Notes: a model not told the origin generated them from the letters alone. A DNA stretch of 64,000 nucleotides from Clitoria ternatea (GCA_037962975.1 CM075673.1:15112001-15176000), one strand, 5' to 3'; positions 1-10,693 are shown, numbered from the stretch's first letter. Numbers and translations: made by a program.

Positions 1-545
1 GAGTAAAACTTGGATAAATACCGAGTGCAAAAGTTAAGATTCCGAGTAAAAATAAGTAGGATTTCCAATAAAATCAAACTGAGAGAATTTTCTGAATAAA
101 ACAAATCTGAATCCGAGTGAAATCAATTTGAAAGAATTTTCTCAGTGAAGTTAAAACATTTTTCTGAGTAAATCATAATGAAGAAAGAGCTCTCTGAGTG
201 AAATAATTATTTTCTGAGTAATTTCTGATTTAAAAGAGATTTTATGTGTAAAAAGATTATAAATCCGAGTAGAATCATATTGGTGAAGTTTTCTGAGTTA
301 AATAAGATGTTTCCCGAGTAAAAATCAAACTGGGTAAGTTTTCTTGAGTGAAATAACTGATTTTCCGAGTGAATCAAAAATGAATAAGTTGAGTGAAATA
401 AGTTTTATTCTGGTTCCAATATATATATATAGCTCCAAATGAAATCAATTGAAAAGAGCTTTCTAAGTGAAATAATGATTTCCGAGTGAAATTAAGGTGT
501 TTATCAAATTAAATATAATCCTGTGTGAAAATTTAAATAAGAAAC
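1..545. repeat. Degenerate CCGAGTGAA motif array, arm 1
   Basis: The motif CCGAGT(G/A)AA or TCTGAGTGAA recurs every 20-60 bases on the plus strand, often followed by ATAA or ATCAA. Copies are too diverged and too unevenly spaced for an ordinary satellite. The orientation is opposite to the array at about 1750-3545. Confidence 0.7.
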
Positions 546-992
546 TTGTATTCTACAGATAACCAATCGGATTAATATATATAACTGGTCAAATCACTGT
601 AATTTCTGAGTGAATTTGTGTATTCTTTAACTGCTCTGGATGATTGGTACAATACCGAGCTTAATATCATAGTATCCGCTGTCAGTTCATATCTCTTCAC
701 TGGAGTTCTCATAAATACCCATGATACTTTAATATTTTTTTTTTCAGTCCAGCATCAAACATATACACTTATTCATTCATATTAATCAATAAAATCAACA
801 TATTCACTGAATTCTCATGGTCAATAATAAATAACGCTGTAATTAAACATGTTCAATACATACAAATATAACAAACAATTAAAACATTTAAATCACAACA
901 AAACCAGATCTGTCCTGGAGAGGTAAGGAAACACATTCCTTAACCCTTTCCTTTCACTCAGATTCCCCCAGAATACCCGAGAATATACCCCC

Positions 993-1000
993 CTTACCTT
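993..1000 (-). promoter_or_regulatory. Splice-donor-like site in LTR-like sequence
   Basis: The minus strand reads CCATCAAG|GTAAGGGGGG with GT at 997-996, downstream of a pyrimidine-rich leader (about 1080-1000). The same CAAG|GTAAGGGGGG occurs on the plus strand at about 62112-62123 in the other TGTAACATCC sequence. It may be the donor of a 5'-leader intron. Confidence 0.35.
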
Positions 1001-1281
1001 GATGGAGTTCTTGGAGGAGAAGAAGAGCTGTCCTGCACCAATTCCGAGTGAAACAGAGGAGAGGAACTTGAGAGATAAATAAAGAAGTTGGTGCTGGTAC
1101 GTAAGAGAAAAAAGAAGGAAGAGGAAGAAGTTCTTAATTTTGGTTCTGATAGTTTGGCTTGGAGATGCATTGATTTAATAGTTGGAGGAGACAAGTGGGA
1201 GACATCAATTGGAGGATTAGGTGTGATAATGGAAACTTTTGACTCACTCCACTGTCAGCTTTGCATTAAAGGGGTTAGTGG

Positions 1282-1300
1282 TATATTAAAATATATAAAG
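1282..1300 (-). promoter_or_regulatory. Candidate TATA region of LTR-like sequence
   Basis: The minus strand reads CTTTATATATTTTAATATAC about 290 bp upstream of the splice-donor-like site at 997. A TATA box is plausible here, but the sequence is simple AT and there is no transcript evidence. Confidence 0.3.
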
Positions 1301-1344
1301 TGGTCTGAGTGGGGTAAAAAGGTGTTCGGTGTTGGAGTTTTGAA

Positions 1345-1500
1345 GAGGGCGGTATTGAATATGTGAGGGCGGAGTGTAGTGTGAGGGCGGAGTTAAGAGA
1401 GGGCGGTGTGGAGTGTGAGGCGGTGTGCTGTGTGAGGCAGTGTGGAGTGTGAGGACGGTGTGGAGTAGGGAAGGACGGTGTGTGTGAAGGAGTTAAGGAC
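1345..1500. repeat. GC-richer minisatellite-like repeat
   Basis: An irregular array of units such as GAGGGCGGAGT, GTGTGGAGTGTGAGG and CGGTGTG, about 15-25 bp each and imperfect. It lies in the centre of the LTR-like sequence, between the two motif arms. It also produces an uninterrupted but low-complexity minus-strand reading frame that I do not consider coding. Confidence 0.6.
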
Positions 1501-1610
1501 ACCGTCTATGTAAAGAGGGCAGTGTTGTGATGAACACCGGTTCAGAGATGTCCGGTGTGAACTCCTGCTCTAAGGACGACCTAATTTAGCCAACTGGTGT
1601 GGAGTGCTGA

Positions 1611-1652
1611 CATCGGATCGCTTAAGCGAAATCCGATTCGCTTGAGCGAATC
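1611..1652. repeat. Paired short palindromes
   Basis: Two adjacent near-copies of a perfect or near-perfect palindrome, TCGCTTAAGCGA and TCGCTTGAGCGA, each set in GGAT/CCGATT context. Possible protein-binding dyads or cruciform-prone sites inside the LTR-like sequence. Confidence 0.5.
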
Positions 1653-1749
1653 CGCCCTTCATGGCTCGGAAATCTTCTAAAACCGATTCGTTTCTCTTGG
1701 TCCTCACTCATAATTGTTTTAAAGTATCTAGTCGGATTTCTCCTCTCTA

Positions 1750-3545
1750 GGTCGGATTTCTTCTGGATTCAGTCGGATTCTCTTTACTCAGAATTTCCAT
1801 TCGGCAAATAACCTATTTTTATTTATTCCTCATTTAATCAAATCACTTTTCACTCAGGATTTCATAACACCCTACTCATTCGGAAGTGGTATCCCTGTTT
1901 ACTCGGTTTATATTTTCAGTTTCCACTCAGAATAATTATAACATCCTTCATTCAGAAATCAACACTTTCTTCACTCAGTCCACTCATATTTCTCCCTCGG
2001 TTTGAACCAAATTCTTCAACTACAATTTCAATCGAAGCCTATTAAGGTCATTACCTCTCGGAAAAGACACACATGTATGAGCCTCACCCAGATTTGGTCC
2101 AGTAGAGTACCTCTCACTCGGAAGAGGAGTCATACTCATAGACTTACTCGGAAATGGCCCTGCCTATCGCAATTCACTCGGAATGGGTTCCCTAATACCA
2201 TTTTCCGCTCGGTATCTACTCAATTAGTATTATTCATTCATCACCACTCATATTCAAGCCAAGTAATGCTTTAACCATACGATATATATATATAACCACT
2301 CGGAATCCTTAACAATCACTATTTCATCCATCAATTCTTCCCAAATAATTTTCAACAACACATTCCAGTCGGTATAAAATACTTACAGGTATTCATTCAC
2401 TCGGAACTTCACATTATTTACTCGGGGTTCTCATTCAGACCTAATAAAGTCTTGCCTTTTTCACTCGGACTAGTTACTTCTTAATCAATCAGTATTTACC
2501 ACTTAACATTTAAGTCCTTTACATTCAGGTTTACTCGGTTTTTCATCTCTTAGCAACACAGAATTCTTCGTCACAATACATTTCATTCAGAATCCTTTCA
2601 GGTCTTTTTTCACTCGAAAATTAAGCAACAGAATATAAGCCTCACTTGGAAATATCTCTGCCCTATATATTCCACTCGGGATGAGCTTCTATCACTCTAT
2701 ATTCCACTCGGAATTGCATATTTGGGTTTATGCCCCTTAGGATAGGTTATACTGGATTCAGGTATGCTCTTACTCGGAACTCTACTGTCAAAACACCACA
2801 CTCGAAGATCTTTTTACCCGGAATGCTATTCCCTTCCTCTCTAGGGAATCCTGAGTTGGACAACTCACTCGGATTGCACTTGGTTATAATTCTGATTGAG
2901 TCTATTCACTCGGTATACTGTAATCATAACGATTGCCACTCGAAAAGAAACAATTGGCAAGATCTGACTCGGAAGTGAGTCTCTCAAGGGTGTTTTCACT
3001 CAGAATATTCACCCAGAAGTGGTTCCCTTGAACCCACTTCACTCCAGCTGTTTCTAAGACCAAGATTTCACTCGGTAATATCCCTTTTTAGTAATATTTT
3101 ATTCGGTCAACCTAACTTTACACTCGGAATTGGCTCCCTCCACCATTTTCCACTCGGTTTCCTAAGCAAATACATAGGAAACCGTTCGGAATCCTTCTCA
3201 ATTGATTCCACAACACACTCCAATCAGCAGGAAGCATCAAATCAACATAAACATGAGTATTTATACATTCTTTCACTCGGAATACTCCAATCAGCGTAGT
3301 CTCCTTCAAAATAGGAAGTATTTGACTCGGATTTTCACTCAGGAGTGGTTCTCTTGAACACACTTCACTCCAAATGTCTCTGTGATCAAGAATCCACTCG
3401 GTAGTAACCTTCTTGGTCATATATTACTCAGATAACATAACCTTACACTTGGAATTTCATTCCTTACTCGGATTTTCTTTCTATCACTCGGTATTGCTCA
3501 CTGTCACTCGGATCAGAGTCCCTTTTCACTCGGAATTTGATTAAT
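1750..3545. repeat. Degenerate TTCACTCGGA motif array, arm 2
   Basis: Dozens of copies of (T)CACTCGGA(A) or CACTCGG on the plus strand, the reverse complement of the arm 1 motif. Spacing is irregular (about 15-60 bp) and the intervening sequence is non-repetitive. Together with arm 1 it flanks the promoter-like core at 900-1530 as a very degenerate inverted arrangement. Confidence 0.7.
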
Positions 3546-3819
3546 ATCCTCAAAGGTCTGCATAAATTCCATAATTATACCCAAAAATATAATTTTTAGA
3601 GTATTACTGACCCTATACAAGGTATTTACTCACTTATTCTTACTTTCTAACCTTCCACACTTCAAAATTTACCAAATAAAACTGCTACTAAAAACAGGGA
3701 TGTTACACCTTGGATTTTGAAAATACGGCCCAAAAAATGCCTGTCTTGAGATTCATCCCACGGCTGTAGTTGCGTTTCTGAGATTAGTGAGGCTTTACGT
3801 GTTTCCCCCCAAGCCATGC

Positions 3820-3828
3820 CTATAAATA
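3820..3828 (+). promoter_or_regulatory. TATA box for E1 antisense ORF
   Basis: TATAAATAG lies 218 bp upstream of the aORF ATG (4046) and is followed by a pyrimidine-rich leader. E2 has TATAAAAG at 15653-15660 in the equivalent place, which supports an autonomous promoter for the aORF. A leader intron may exist (donor-like AAG|GTAAC near 3957-3965, possible acceptor just before the ATG). Confidence 0.5.
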
Positions 3829-4045
3829 GGTAAACTCTTAGGAGGGGGAACTTTTCGCTTCATCTTCTTCTCTGCGCTTTCGTATTAGAACTGCCTTTTG
3901 AACGTTGCTTTCTTGCGAGTCGTTTGTTGTTGCAGTTCTTCAGTTCTTCAGAAACTTAAGGTAACTTTCTTCTTTCTCTGTTTTCTGTTTTTATTCTTAT
4001 TGGGTTGGTTCTGTTTTCTTTATATGTGCGTTTGTTGAAGCAAGG

Positions 4046-6693
4046 ATGAGAGGAAAAAAGTCAGAGTCATGCTCTAGGGTTTCTGTCCGTCCCATGTTTT
4101 CGGATATTGAGAGTGACGATGAGGCTTTCTATACTGGGAGGGATTCGATGTTTTACAGCAGCGTGGAGTATTTTAGTAATGTTGTACATTCGTTTGTATC
4201 AGGAGGTATTTCCCACACACAAGTGATAACGATGGCAGAATGTCAGAATGTTGTGTTGCATGGATTGGACTGGAAAAAGACGCTTGAGACTGACCCCTAT
4301 TGTTGGGTTGAGGAAGATGTTAAAGATGCTTCCTCTCGTCATGCAACAACGAGTGGAGGGGTGATGGAGTTGTCTGTGCCAATTTGGAAGGATGAACGGT
4401 ATGAAAAGAGGTTCATCATTCGTTCGCCCAAGACGTTCGAACGTATATGCCATCGTCCTCAAAATGAGCGTACCATATATATGTATGATATTTTATTTAC
4501 CCAGTTGGGGGTGCGCTTTCCACTGAATAGATTCCAGATGGGCGTACTTAGATTCCTGGATTGCGCCCCTTCTCAGCTGCACCCTAATGGTTGGGGGATA
4601 GTTCGCAGCTTCGATGTACTGGCTGAACATCTGGAGTTTACGCCCACTGTGGCGTTGTTCTTTGCCTTCTGCCGCATCATGAGGAGAGTGAATGTGAAAA
4701 GTGGCGGCATGGGCTTTGTAACCCTTCGGGCGGAGCCGAAGATTTTAAATTTCAAGGCGTTTGCTGACTCCGCCAAGGAAGGCGGACTTCACTTTAGGAT
4801 GAGCTTTGTGAAGGTTTCTGTTAGGAAGGACAAGCCCGTCTTCTGGCGAAATAAGGAGGGAATTGATAAATTCCCAGTAGCGTGGACGCATGAGCACTTC
4901 TTCCTGACTAAACAAGCGTATGAAGTTGAGGAGAGTGCTTTATCAGCTGCTTCTGTGGAAGTACTCCGGACGTTGAAGGAGTACAACTCCGTCCATAAGC
5001 TGATTCTGTGTCGAAGGCTGCTTGGGCGGGATGCTCAGGGATACTTAAGTAATATTTTATCATTATCAATTCCCATGTTGATTGAATATTACTTCTATTT
5101 TTTCCTGCATCTTCTAACCGTATTCATATATGTTATTTTGCAGGAGAGATCGCCGAATTCCCTGGGATGGATCACATCAAGCAGATTCGCATGAGTCGCA
5201 AGGAAATTGACGCAGGGAACAACGTGCAGCCTAGGAGGAATCTGGCTGCTGCTCTGACAAAGACTCTTCCTTTCCCTGCATCCACTAATATAGTGACTTT
5301 GGAGGGTGGTGCGGGGTCCTCAACAGTTGATGTTGAAAGGCGTTCTAAAAAACGCCAAGAACCAGAAGCTGTTGAGGTAGAGGAAGAGGAAGTGGATCCC
5401 CAACCCTTGCTAAAGAGGAAGAATAAGGGCAAGAAGAAGATAGGGGAAGGAGCATCAGCTGATGCCGCTATTAATGTGGAAAAGATTCAGGAGATACCTG
5501 TTGTGGGTTTTGCTGCTGATGTGGGCGGTGTGGAAGGCACCCTTGAAGAAGGTGTCATGGGGGAAGAGGCGGAGGGAATTCAAGCTTCTCCAATCCACCC
5601 AGCTGAGAGTCCCGCCCTGGACTTGGCTACTCGAGGGACACCAGTTTTCCTTATCAATGTTCCATGGGAGTCATCCAGGCGATCCGTCTCTTTGCCTCTG
5701 GCGGGGTCTCGACTGAATCCCTTTTTGTATTTTACAAATATGGGATCCCGCCAGTCGGAGAGGCGTGATCCGGACTTCATCCTCCGCCCTGTCATCGACT
5801 TTAAAGAGATTCCAGACGCTGCTGCAGCTGCAAGGTGGCACCTCGCAGAAATTGATGGTTTCCTTGCCTCTGTGCCACGCATCGCTGAAGTTGCTGCAGA
5901 GGCCGCCATGTTTCAAGAATCGTTTCATGAATCTGTGGAAAAGATACGCAGCTTGGAGCATGACAAGGAACAGCTGTCGGAGGTGATCAAGGCCAAAGAT
6001 AAACACCTTGACACCGCCGACTCTGATATAAAGAAGCTTGAGGAGGAGCTGGCTCGAGTGAGAGCTGATAAAGTCTTGCTGGAAAAGTAAGTTTCTGGCT
6101 TGAAGGAGCAGAATGTAAAACTGGGCGAAGAGGTGGGCGGACTATCCCAGGTGAAGGCTGATAATGTTCTGCTGAAACAACAAATTTTAGATCTGAATCA
6201 GCAGAACAAAGAACTGGGCGAAGGTGTGAGCGAACTTTAGCAGAGGTTGGTTTCCTTTGAAATAAATAAGACCGTTGCTGAAGACGCCTGGGCGGTGGAG
6301 TTGGACCAAACAGCCACTGCATACAGTAACCTTGAAAAACAGGTTCAAGAGCTGCAAGTTGAAAAAGCCACTTCAGATGCTACCAGTAAGAGGCTTGATA
6401 AGGAGTTACAATCTGCCTTGGATGCAGCTGAGGCGGCAATTGATGATGCTTTCAGCATGGCTGTTCGCCAACTCCGTCATCGTAACCCAGGCGTTGCTCT
6501 CAACACTGCAGGCATTCATCCTTACTATGAATTCATCAATGGCGAACTGATGGTGCCTGTTCAGGGGGTTCATGTTCCTGCGCCCAATATAGAGTATGTC
6601 CTGGCGGACTTGCCCCCCTCACAAAGTTTATCCAAGCCTGGTGAAAGTCAGCCCAGCTCCGCCCAACAAGAGGGGGTGCCATCCGAGCCTTGA
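4046..6693 (+). pseudogene. Spliced antisense ORF (aORF) of Tat element E1, two nonsense codons
   Basis: Two exons, 4046-5048 and 5144-6693, are joined by a 95-bp GT-AG intron (5049-5143) in phase 1. The intron matches E2's aORF intron (93 bp, same phase and place). Exon 1 encodes the plant 'putative gypsy type transposon' domain (Transposase_28/PF04195-like), with core motifs YMYD, LGVRFPL, FLDCAPSQLHPNGWG, VFWRNKEG and WTHEHF. Exon 2 has an acidic/basic low-complexity segment, then a long coiled coil, then a conserved tail around AVRQLRHRNPGV and a YYEF motif. In-frame stops TAA (6088-6090) and TAG (6238-6240) fall in the coiled coil, and the frame is otherwise intact to TGA at 6691-6693. 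The biochemical function is unknown despite the transposase-like domain name. It lies on the strand opposite gag-pol. Confidence 0.75.
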
Positions 6694-6931
6694 AGACTAG
6701 CTCCGGAGTCCGTTTGCAAGTTTTGTTTTTCTTTGAATTTTAATGATATTGCCTTGTTCCAGGATAGGCTCTGGATCTTTATCAACTTTTGACAATATTC
6801 AATAAAATATATTTTCTGTAAATCAATACTTGTTCATATAAACACTGTCTGAGTTCGTCGGATTTATGCCTTGTAAAACGATATTAAGAAGGCAGCGTAA
6901 TCATTTGAGGACTTAATGAAATATGACTAAG
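6694..6931. other. E1 spacer downstream of aORF
   Basis: AT-rich 3' flank of the aORF with AATAAAATAT (about 6800), a possible polyadenylation signal for the plus-strand transcript. No ORF seen. Confidence 0.4.
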
Positions 6932-7738
6932 TATAATGAGGCGGAATAACCCCTTTAGGAATTTGGTGAAGTAAAATTCAGCAATGAGGCGGGATAGCCT
7001 CTAAGGAATTTCAATGAAGTAAATTCAGTAATGAGGCGGAGTAGCCTCTTGAGAATTTCATTGAAGTAAATTCAATAATGAGGCGTAGTAGCCTCTTAGG
7101 AATTTCAATGAAGTAAATTCTGTAAGGAGGCGGAGTAGCCTCTTAAGAATTTCAATGAAGTAAATTCTGTAATGAGGTGTAGTAGCCTCTTAGGAATTTC
7201 ATTGAAGTGAATTCTGTAAGGAGGCGGAGTAACCTCTTAAGAATTTCAATGAAGTAAATTCAATAATGAGGTGTAGTAGCCTCTTAGGAATTTCATTGAA
7301 GTGAATTCTGTAAGGGGGAGGAGTAGCCTCTTAAGAATTTCAATGAAGTAAATTCAATAATGAGGTGTAGTAGCCTCTTAGGAATTTCATTGAAGTGAAT
7401 TCTGTAAGGAGGCGGAGTAGCCTCTTAAGAATTTCAATGAAGTATAATTCCGTAAGGAGGCGGAGTAGCCTCTTAGGAATTTCAATAAAGTATAAGTCCG
7501 TAAGGAGGCGGAGTAGCCTCATAGGAATTTCAATAAAGTATAATTCCGTAAGGAGGCGGAGTAGCCTCTTAGGAATTTCAATGAAGTATAATTCCGTAAA
7601 GAGGCGGAGTAGCCTCTTAGGAATTTCAATAAAGTATAATTCCGTAAGGAGGCGGAATAGCCTCTTAGGAATTTCAATAAAGTATAATTCCGTAAGTAGG
7701 CGGAGTAGCCTCTTAGGAATTTCAATGAAGCACAATTT
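6932..7738. repeat. 48-bp tandem repeat array (about 17 copies) in E1 3' region
   Basis: The core GGCGGAGTAGCCTCTTAGGA recurs with a constant 48-bp spacing (for example 7453, 7501, 7549). Early copies are more diverged and the copies after about 7440 nearly identical. Because 48 is a multiple of 3, frames stay open on both strands as 16-residue repeats; I treat those as artefacts. Hypervariable tandem repeats in this zone, between integrase and the 3' LTR, are characteristic of Tat elements and have been proposed as a source of satellite DNA. Confidence 0.9.
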
Positions 7739-7908
7739 TTACAAGTGTTGAACTTACTTGAACTTGTTGACAGTGCTTGAGTTTATTGATTATGTACTCC
7801 GTAAAATATTGGTAGTTAGGCGGAGCCAAGTTTTGGATGGAGTGTTCATCCTTTTGAATTTGGACTGGAGTGTATCTCCTGATCACGTGACAATTGTTGA
7901 ATCCAGGG

Positions 7909-8310
7909 TTGGTATGGTGCAGCATATAGCTGTGACACCCACTCTTTCCACAAGAAGCCTGCAGTACCTTGGGGTCAAAATGGTGCAGCATATAGCTGTG
8001 ACACCGATTCCTTCCACAGACGGCCTGCAGGACCTTGGGGTCGGTATGGTGCAGCATATAGCTGTGACACCAATCCTTTCCCCCCAAGGAGTTTTTTGGA
8101 CCTTAGGGTCGGTATGGTGCAGCATATAGCTGTGACACCAATCCTTTTCCCCCAAGGAGTTTTTTGGACCTTAGGGTCGGTATGGTGCAGCATATAGCTG
8201 TGACACCAATCCTTTCCCCCCAAGGAGTTTTTTGGACCTTAGGGTCGGTATGGTGCAACATATAGCTGTGACACCAATCCTTTCCCCCCAAGGAGTTTTT
8301 TGTTGACTCC
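7909..8310. repeat. 66-68-bp tandem repeat array (about 6 copies) in E1 3' region
   Basis: Units start GGTATGGTGCAGCATATAGC at about 7911, 7977, 8043, 8111, 8179 and 8247. The last four intervals are 68 bp and nearly identical; the first two are shorter and diverged. This is a second array unrelated in sequence to the 48-bp array, in the same 3' untranslated zone of E1. Confidence 0.9.
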
Positions 8311-8590
8311 GTTTGTGAAGCTGTGTTACATTTTGGTTGATCTTTATGGAAAAGAGTTATGCATCTATGCTTCAATTTTTGGAGCCGTTGTCTTATCTGT
8401 ATGGGAACAAGTTCTGCCATGGATAATCAATTCAAAGTTAGAGTGAAGATTGAATGTAGGAAGGCATTTCATTAATAATGGAACTACATAAAGGGCTGAG
8501 TTGGGGTATGTCTCTTCGAAACCTTCTCAAGGAAAGTATATCTAGGAAGAACCTTGAGTTAGGAGGAAAAGATCATACCATATTACCCAA

Positions 8591-10003
8591 CTAGCTGTAA
8601 TATATGCGTAAATTTAAAATATTCCATTTATTCCTGATCGGAGTGCCATCTAAGTTTTCTAGGTGGTATGTGCCTTTGCCCAGAATTTCGACGACTCGGT
8701 ATGGACCTTCCCATGTTGGTGCCAATTTGCCTTGGTGTGCAAATTTGTTACCGATATTGGCCCTTCTCAAGACCAAATCTCCTTCTTTGAAACGGCGTTC
8801 AGAAACACGTATGTTATACCGTTTGGCGGCCTTTGCTTTAACAGCTTGGTCCCTTACAAAGGCTTTCTCTCTCAACTCCGCCAAGACCTCGAGTTCATGG
8901 GCGAGGTTCTGTTGATTGGCTTCTTCGTTGAAATGGAGGACTCGAGCTGATGGGGCTGCCAATTCAATGGGAATAACAGCTTCGACTCCATATGTCAGCC
9001 GATATGGAGATTCATTTGTGGTGGAGTGAGGGGTTGTTCTATATGCCCATAGAACGTGGCATAATTGATTTGCCCAATCTCCCTTTGCTTCACCAAGGCG
9101 TTTCTTAAGGCCTTTCAAGATTTCTCTGTTGGCAACTTCAGCTTGGCCATTGGTTTGAGGGTGTTCCACAGAAGAGAAAATCTGTGTAATGCTGAGATTT
9201 TCCAGGAGTTCAGTGAACTTTCGATCTATGAATTGGGTGCCATTATCAGTGACTATGCGTCTAGGGACTCCGAAACGTGCAATGATATTTTCATATACGA
9301 ATCTTCGAGTCCTGGCTGACGTTATGTGCACCACTGCTTCTGCCTCAATCCATTTGGTGAAGTAATCAACACCAACTATTAAGTATTTGATACCGCCGGG
9401 CGCGGTTGGGAATGGACCCAAGATATCCATGCCCCATTGATAGAAAGGCCAAGGCGTTATTGATGATGACATTTCCTCTGCTGGAGTGTGATGAAGATTT
9501 GAGAATCGTTGACATTGATCGTATTTTTGAACATATAAGGCGGAGTCATACTTCAGAGTGGGCCACCAATACCCCGCCCTGAGTATTTTTCTCATTAGAC
9601 TCCGTGCCCCTAGATGGTGTCCACACTGCCCTTCATGGACTTCTTCCAAAACAGCTTGCACCTCATTTTCGTTTATACAAATTAAGTAAGGAACAGAAAT
9701 TCCTCGGCGGTATAACTGTCCGTCTAGGAGTGTATAATAAGGTGCTTCTTTCTTTAGTTTCTTTCGCTCAAGATCATCTGTGGGTAATTGTCCATTAACA
9801 AGATAACGAACTATTGGTGCTACCCAGGAACTGTCATCAAAGGAGCGGCTTTTAATCATATGTACTGAGGAAGGAAAGGAAATGCTTGGCTCCGCCAAGG
9901 TACTCTGTACAACCGTAGTTGTGCATCCTGCCTTCTTTGTGCTGGCTAACCTGGAGAGGATATCAGCACGTGTATTTTCTTCACGGGGTACATGCTTGAA
10001 GCG
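8591..10003 (-). pseudogene. E1 integrase region of polyprotein
   Basis: In frame with gag-pol but separated from RNase H by a TAG at 10004-10006. The remaining open frame carries the RNase H tail (NTRADILSRLAS), the integrase zinc-binding HH and C motifs (GHHLGARSL, then DQCQRF), and the DDE core: Asp in MDILGPFP, Asp in VTDNGTQF, Glu in TNGQAE. It ends with the GPY/F-type C-terminal motif WEGPYRV and terminates NLRIYYS. One expected zinc-finger cysteine is Tyr (codon TAC, 9521-9523), consistent with a G-to-A change. Predicted role: insertion of element cDNA into chromosomal DNA. It is followed directly by a block shared with E2 and the fourth element (the 'aactagctgtaata' segment). Confidence 0.88.
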
Positions 10004-10693
10004 CTATTTTAACTCATTGACGCAGTCTAGATATTGTTGCAGCAGAGGTTCTTTGGCCTGATACTCACCAAGAATTTGTGAGATGACCAATTGAGAATCA
10101 CTGCATAGGGTAACAGTTTTGGCCCTAATATCTTGTGCTGCTCTGAGTCCGGCCAAGCAGGCTTCATACTCCGCCTGATTGTTAGACATAGTGAAGGTAA
10201 AGTGCAACGAAATTTCAAGATGTACCCCGTCATCACTTTCTATAACAATTCCTGCTCCACATCCTTTGTTATTTGAAGATCCATCAACGTATATTGTCCA
10301 ATGTGAATGATCTGCATCTGGGCTAGAGCCTGTTAATTCAACTACGAAATCTGCTAGGACCTGTGCCTTGATAGAAGTTCTTGGTTCGTAGGATATGTCG
10401 AATTCAGAGAGTTCTATGGCCCATTTGATCATCCTTCCAGCCAGGTCTGGTTTGAACAGTATAGTACGAAGTGGCAAGTCTGTACGAATCAAGATGGGAT
10501 GGGCATAGAAATATGGTCTTAGGCGTCGTGAGGCCCAAACAACTGCAAGTGCTGCCTTTTCAATCTTCTGATAACGGCATTCTGCACCATGCAGTGTTTT
10601 ACCAGTGAAGTACACCGGTCGTTGCCCTTCAACCGTCTCCTTGACCAGAGCCACTGCCAGCGCTTCATCTGAAATAGACAAATAAACAATGAG
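10004..10693 (-). pseudogene. E1 RNase H plus archaeal-type RNase H (aRNH) region
   Basis: Reads in the same frame as gag-pol between a TAA (10694-10696) and a TAG (10004-10006). The first part, with GKTLHGAECRYQKIEK and DLPLRTIL, is the RT-linked RNase H. It is followed by a second domain with the catalytic pattern D in IYVDGSSN, E in NNQAEYEA and D in CSDSQLV; the fourth acidic residue lies after the stop, in NTRAD. A dual RNase H is diagnostic of the Tat lineage. Predicted role: removal of RNA from RNA-DNA hybrids during reverse transcription. Confidence 0.85.

Larger units (their letters stand above)
1..3706 (-). mobile_element. Long LTR-like sequence (TGTAACATCC terminus), left end outside window
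   Basis: Read on the minus strand from 3706 downward, this stretch begins TGTAACATCC. It then runs through about 1.8 kb of degenerate TCCGAGTGAA motifs, a TATA-rich stretch, a 5'UTR-like tract and a splice-donor-like CAAG|GTAAGGGGGG, then more motifs in the opposite orientation. It contains no long ORF of note. The TG terminus and the promoter plus donor arrangement resemble a very long LTR of a Ty3/gypsy element. It interrupts the 3' region of Tat element E1, whose sequence resumes at 3707. The other LTR end, the internal region and the target duplication are not visible, so this is a family-level inference. A second TGTAACATCC sequence at 61258 shares the same plan. Confidence 0.5.

Noticed and set aside
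1088..1502. Short open frames on both strands in the LTR-like sequence
   Set aside because: Low-complexity translations of the minisatellite and leader; no recognisable domain or conserved counterpart.
5580..6322. Minus-strand frames of about 110 aa opposite the aORF
   Set aside because: Mirror frames of the real plus-strand exon 2; no homologue opposite the E2 aORF.
4046..6693. aORF as a host gene encoding a transposase
   Set aside because: It lies inside Tat elements E1 and E2 at the same position and is repeated with them. The Transposase_28 name does not imply demonstrated transposase activity.
6932..7738. Regularly spaced repeats resembling a CRISPR array
   Set aside because: The 48-bp units are contiguous tandem repeats without unique spacers, in a plant retrotransposon.
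7340..7751. Open frames on both strands encoding 16-residue repeats
   Set aside because: They follow from a 48-bp period divisible by three, lack homology, and sit in the untranslated zone of E1.
7722..8420. Several overlapping open frames with repeated HSYMLHHTDPKV-type peptides
   Set aside because: Translations of the 68-bp tandem array in different frames; no independent evidence of coding.
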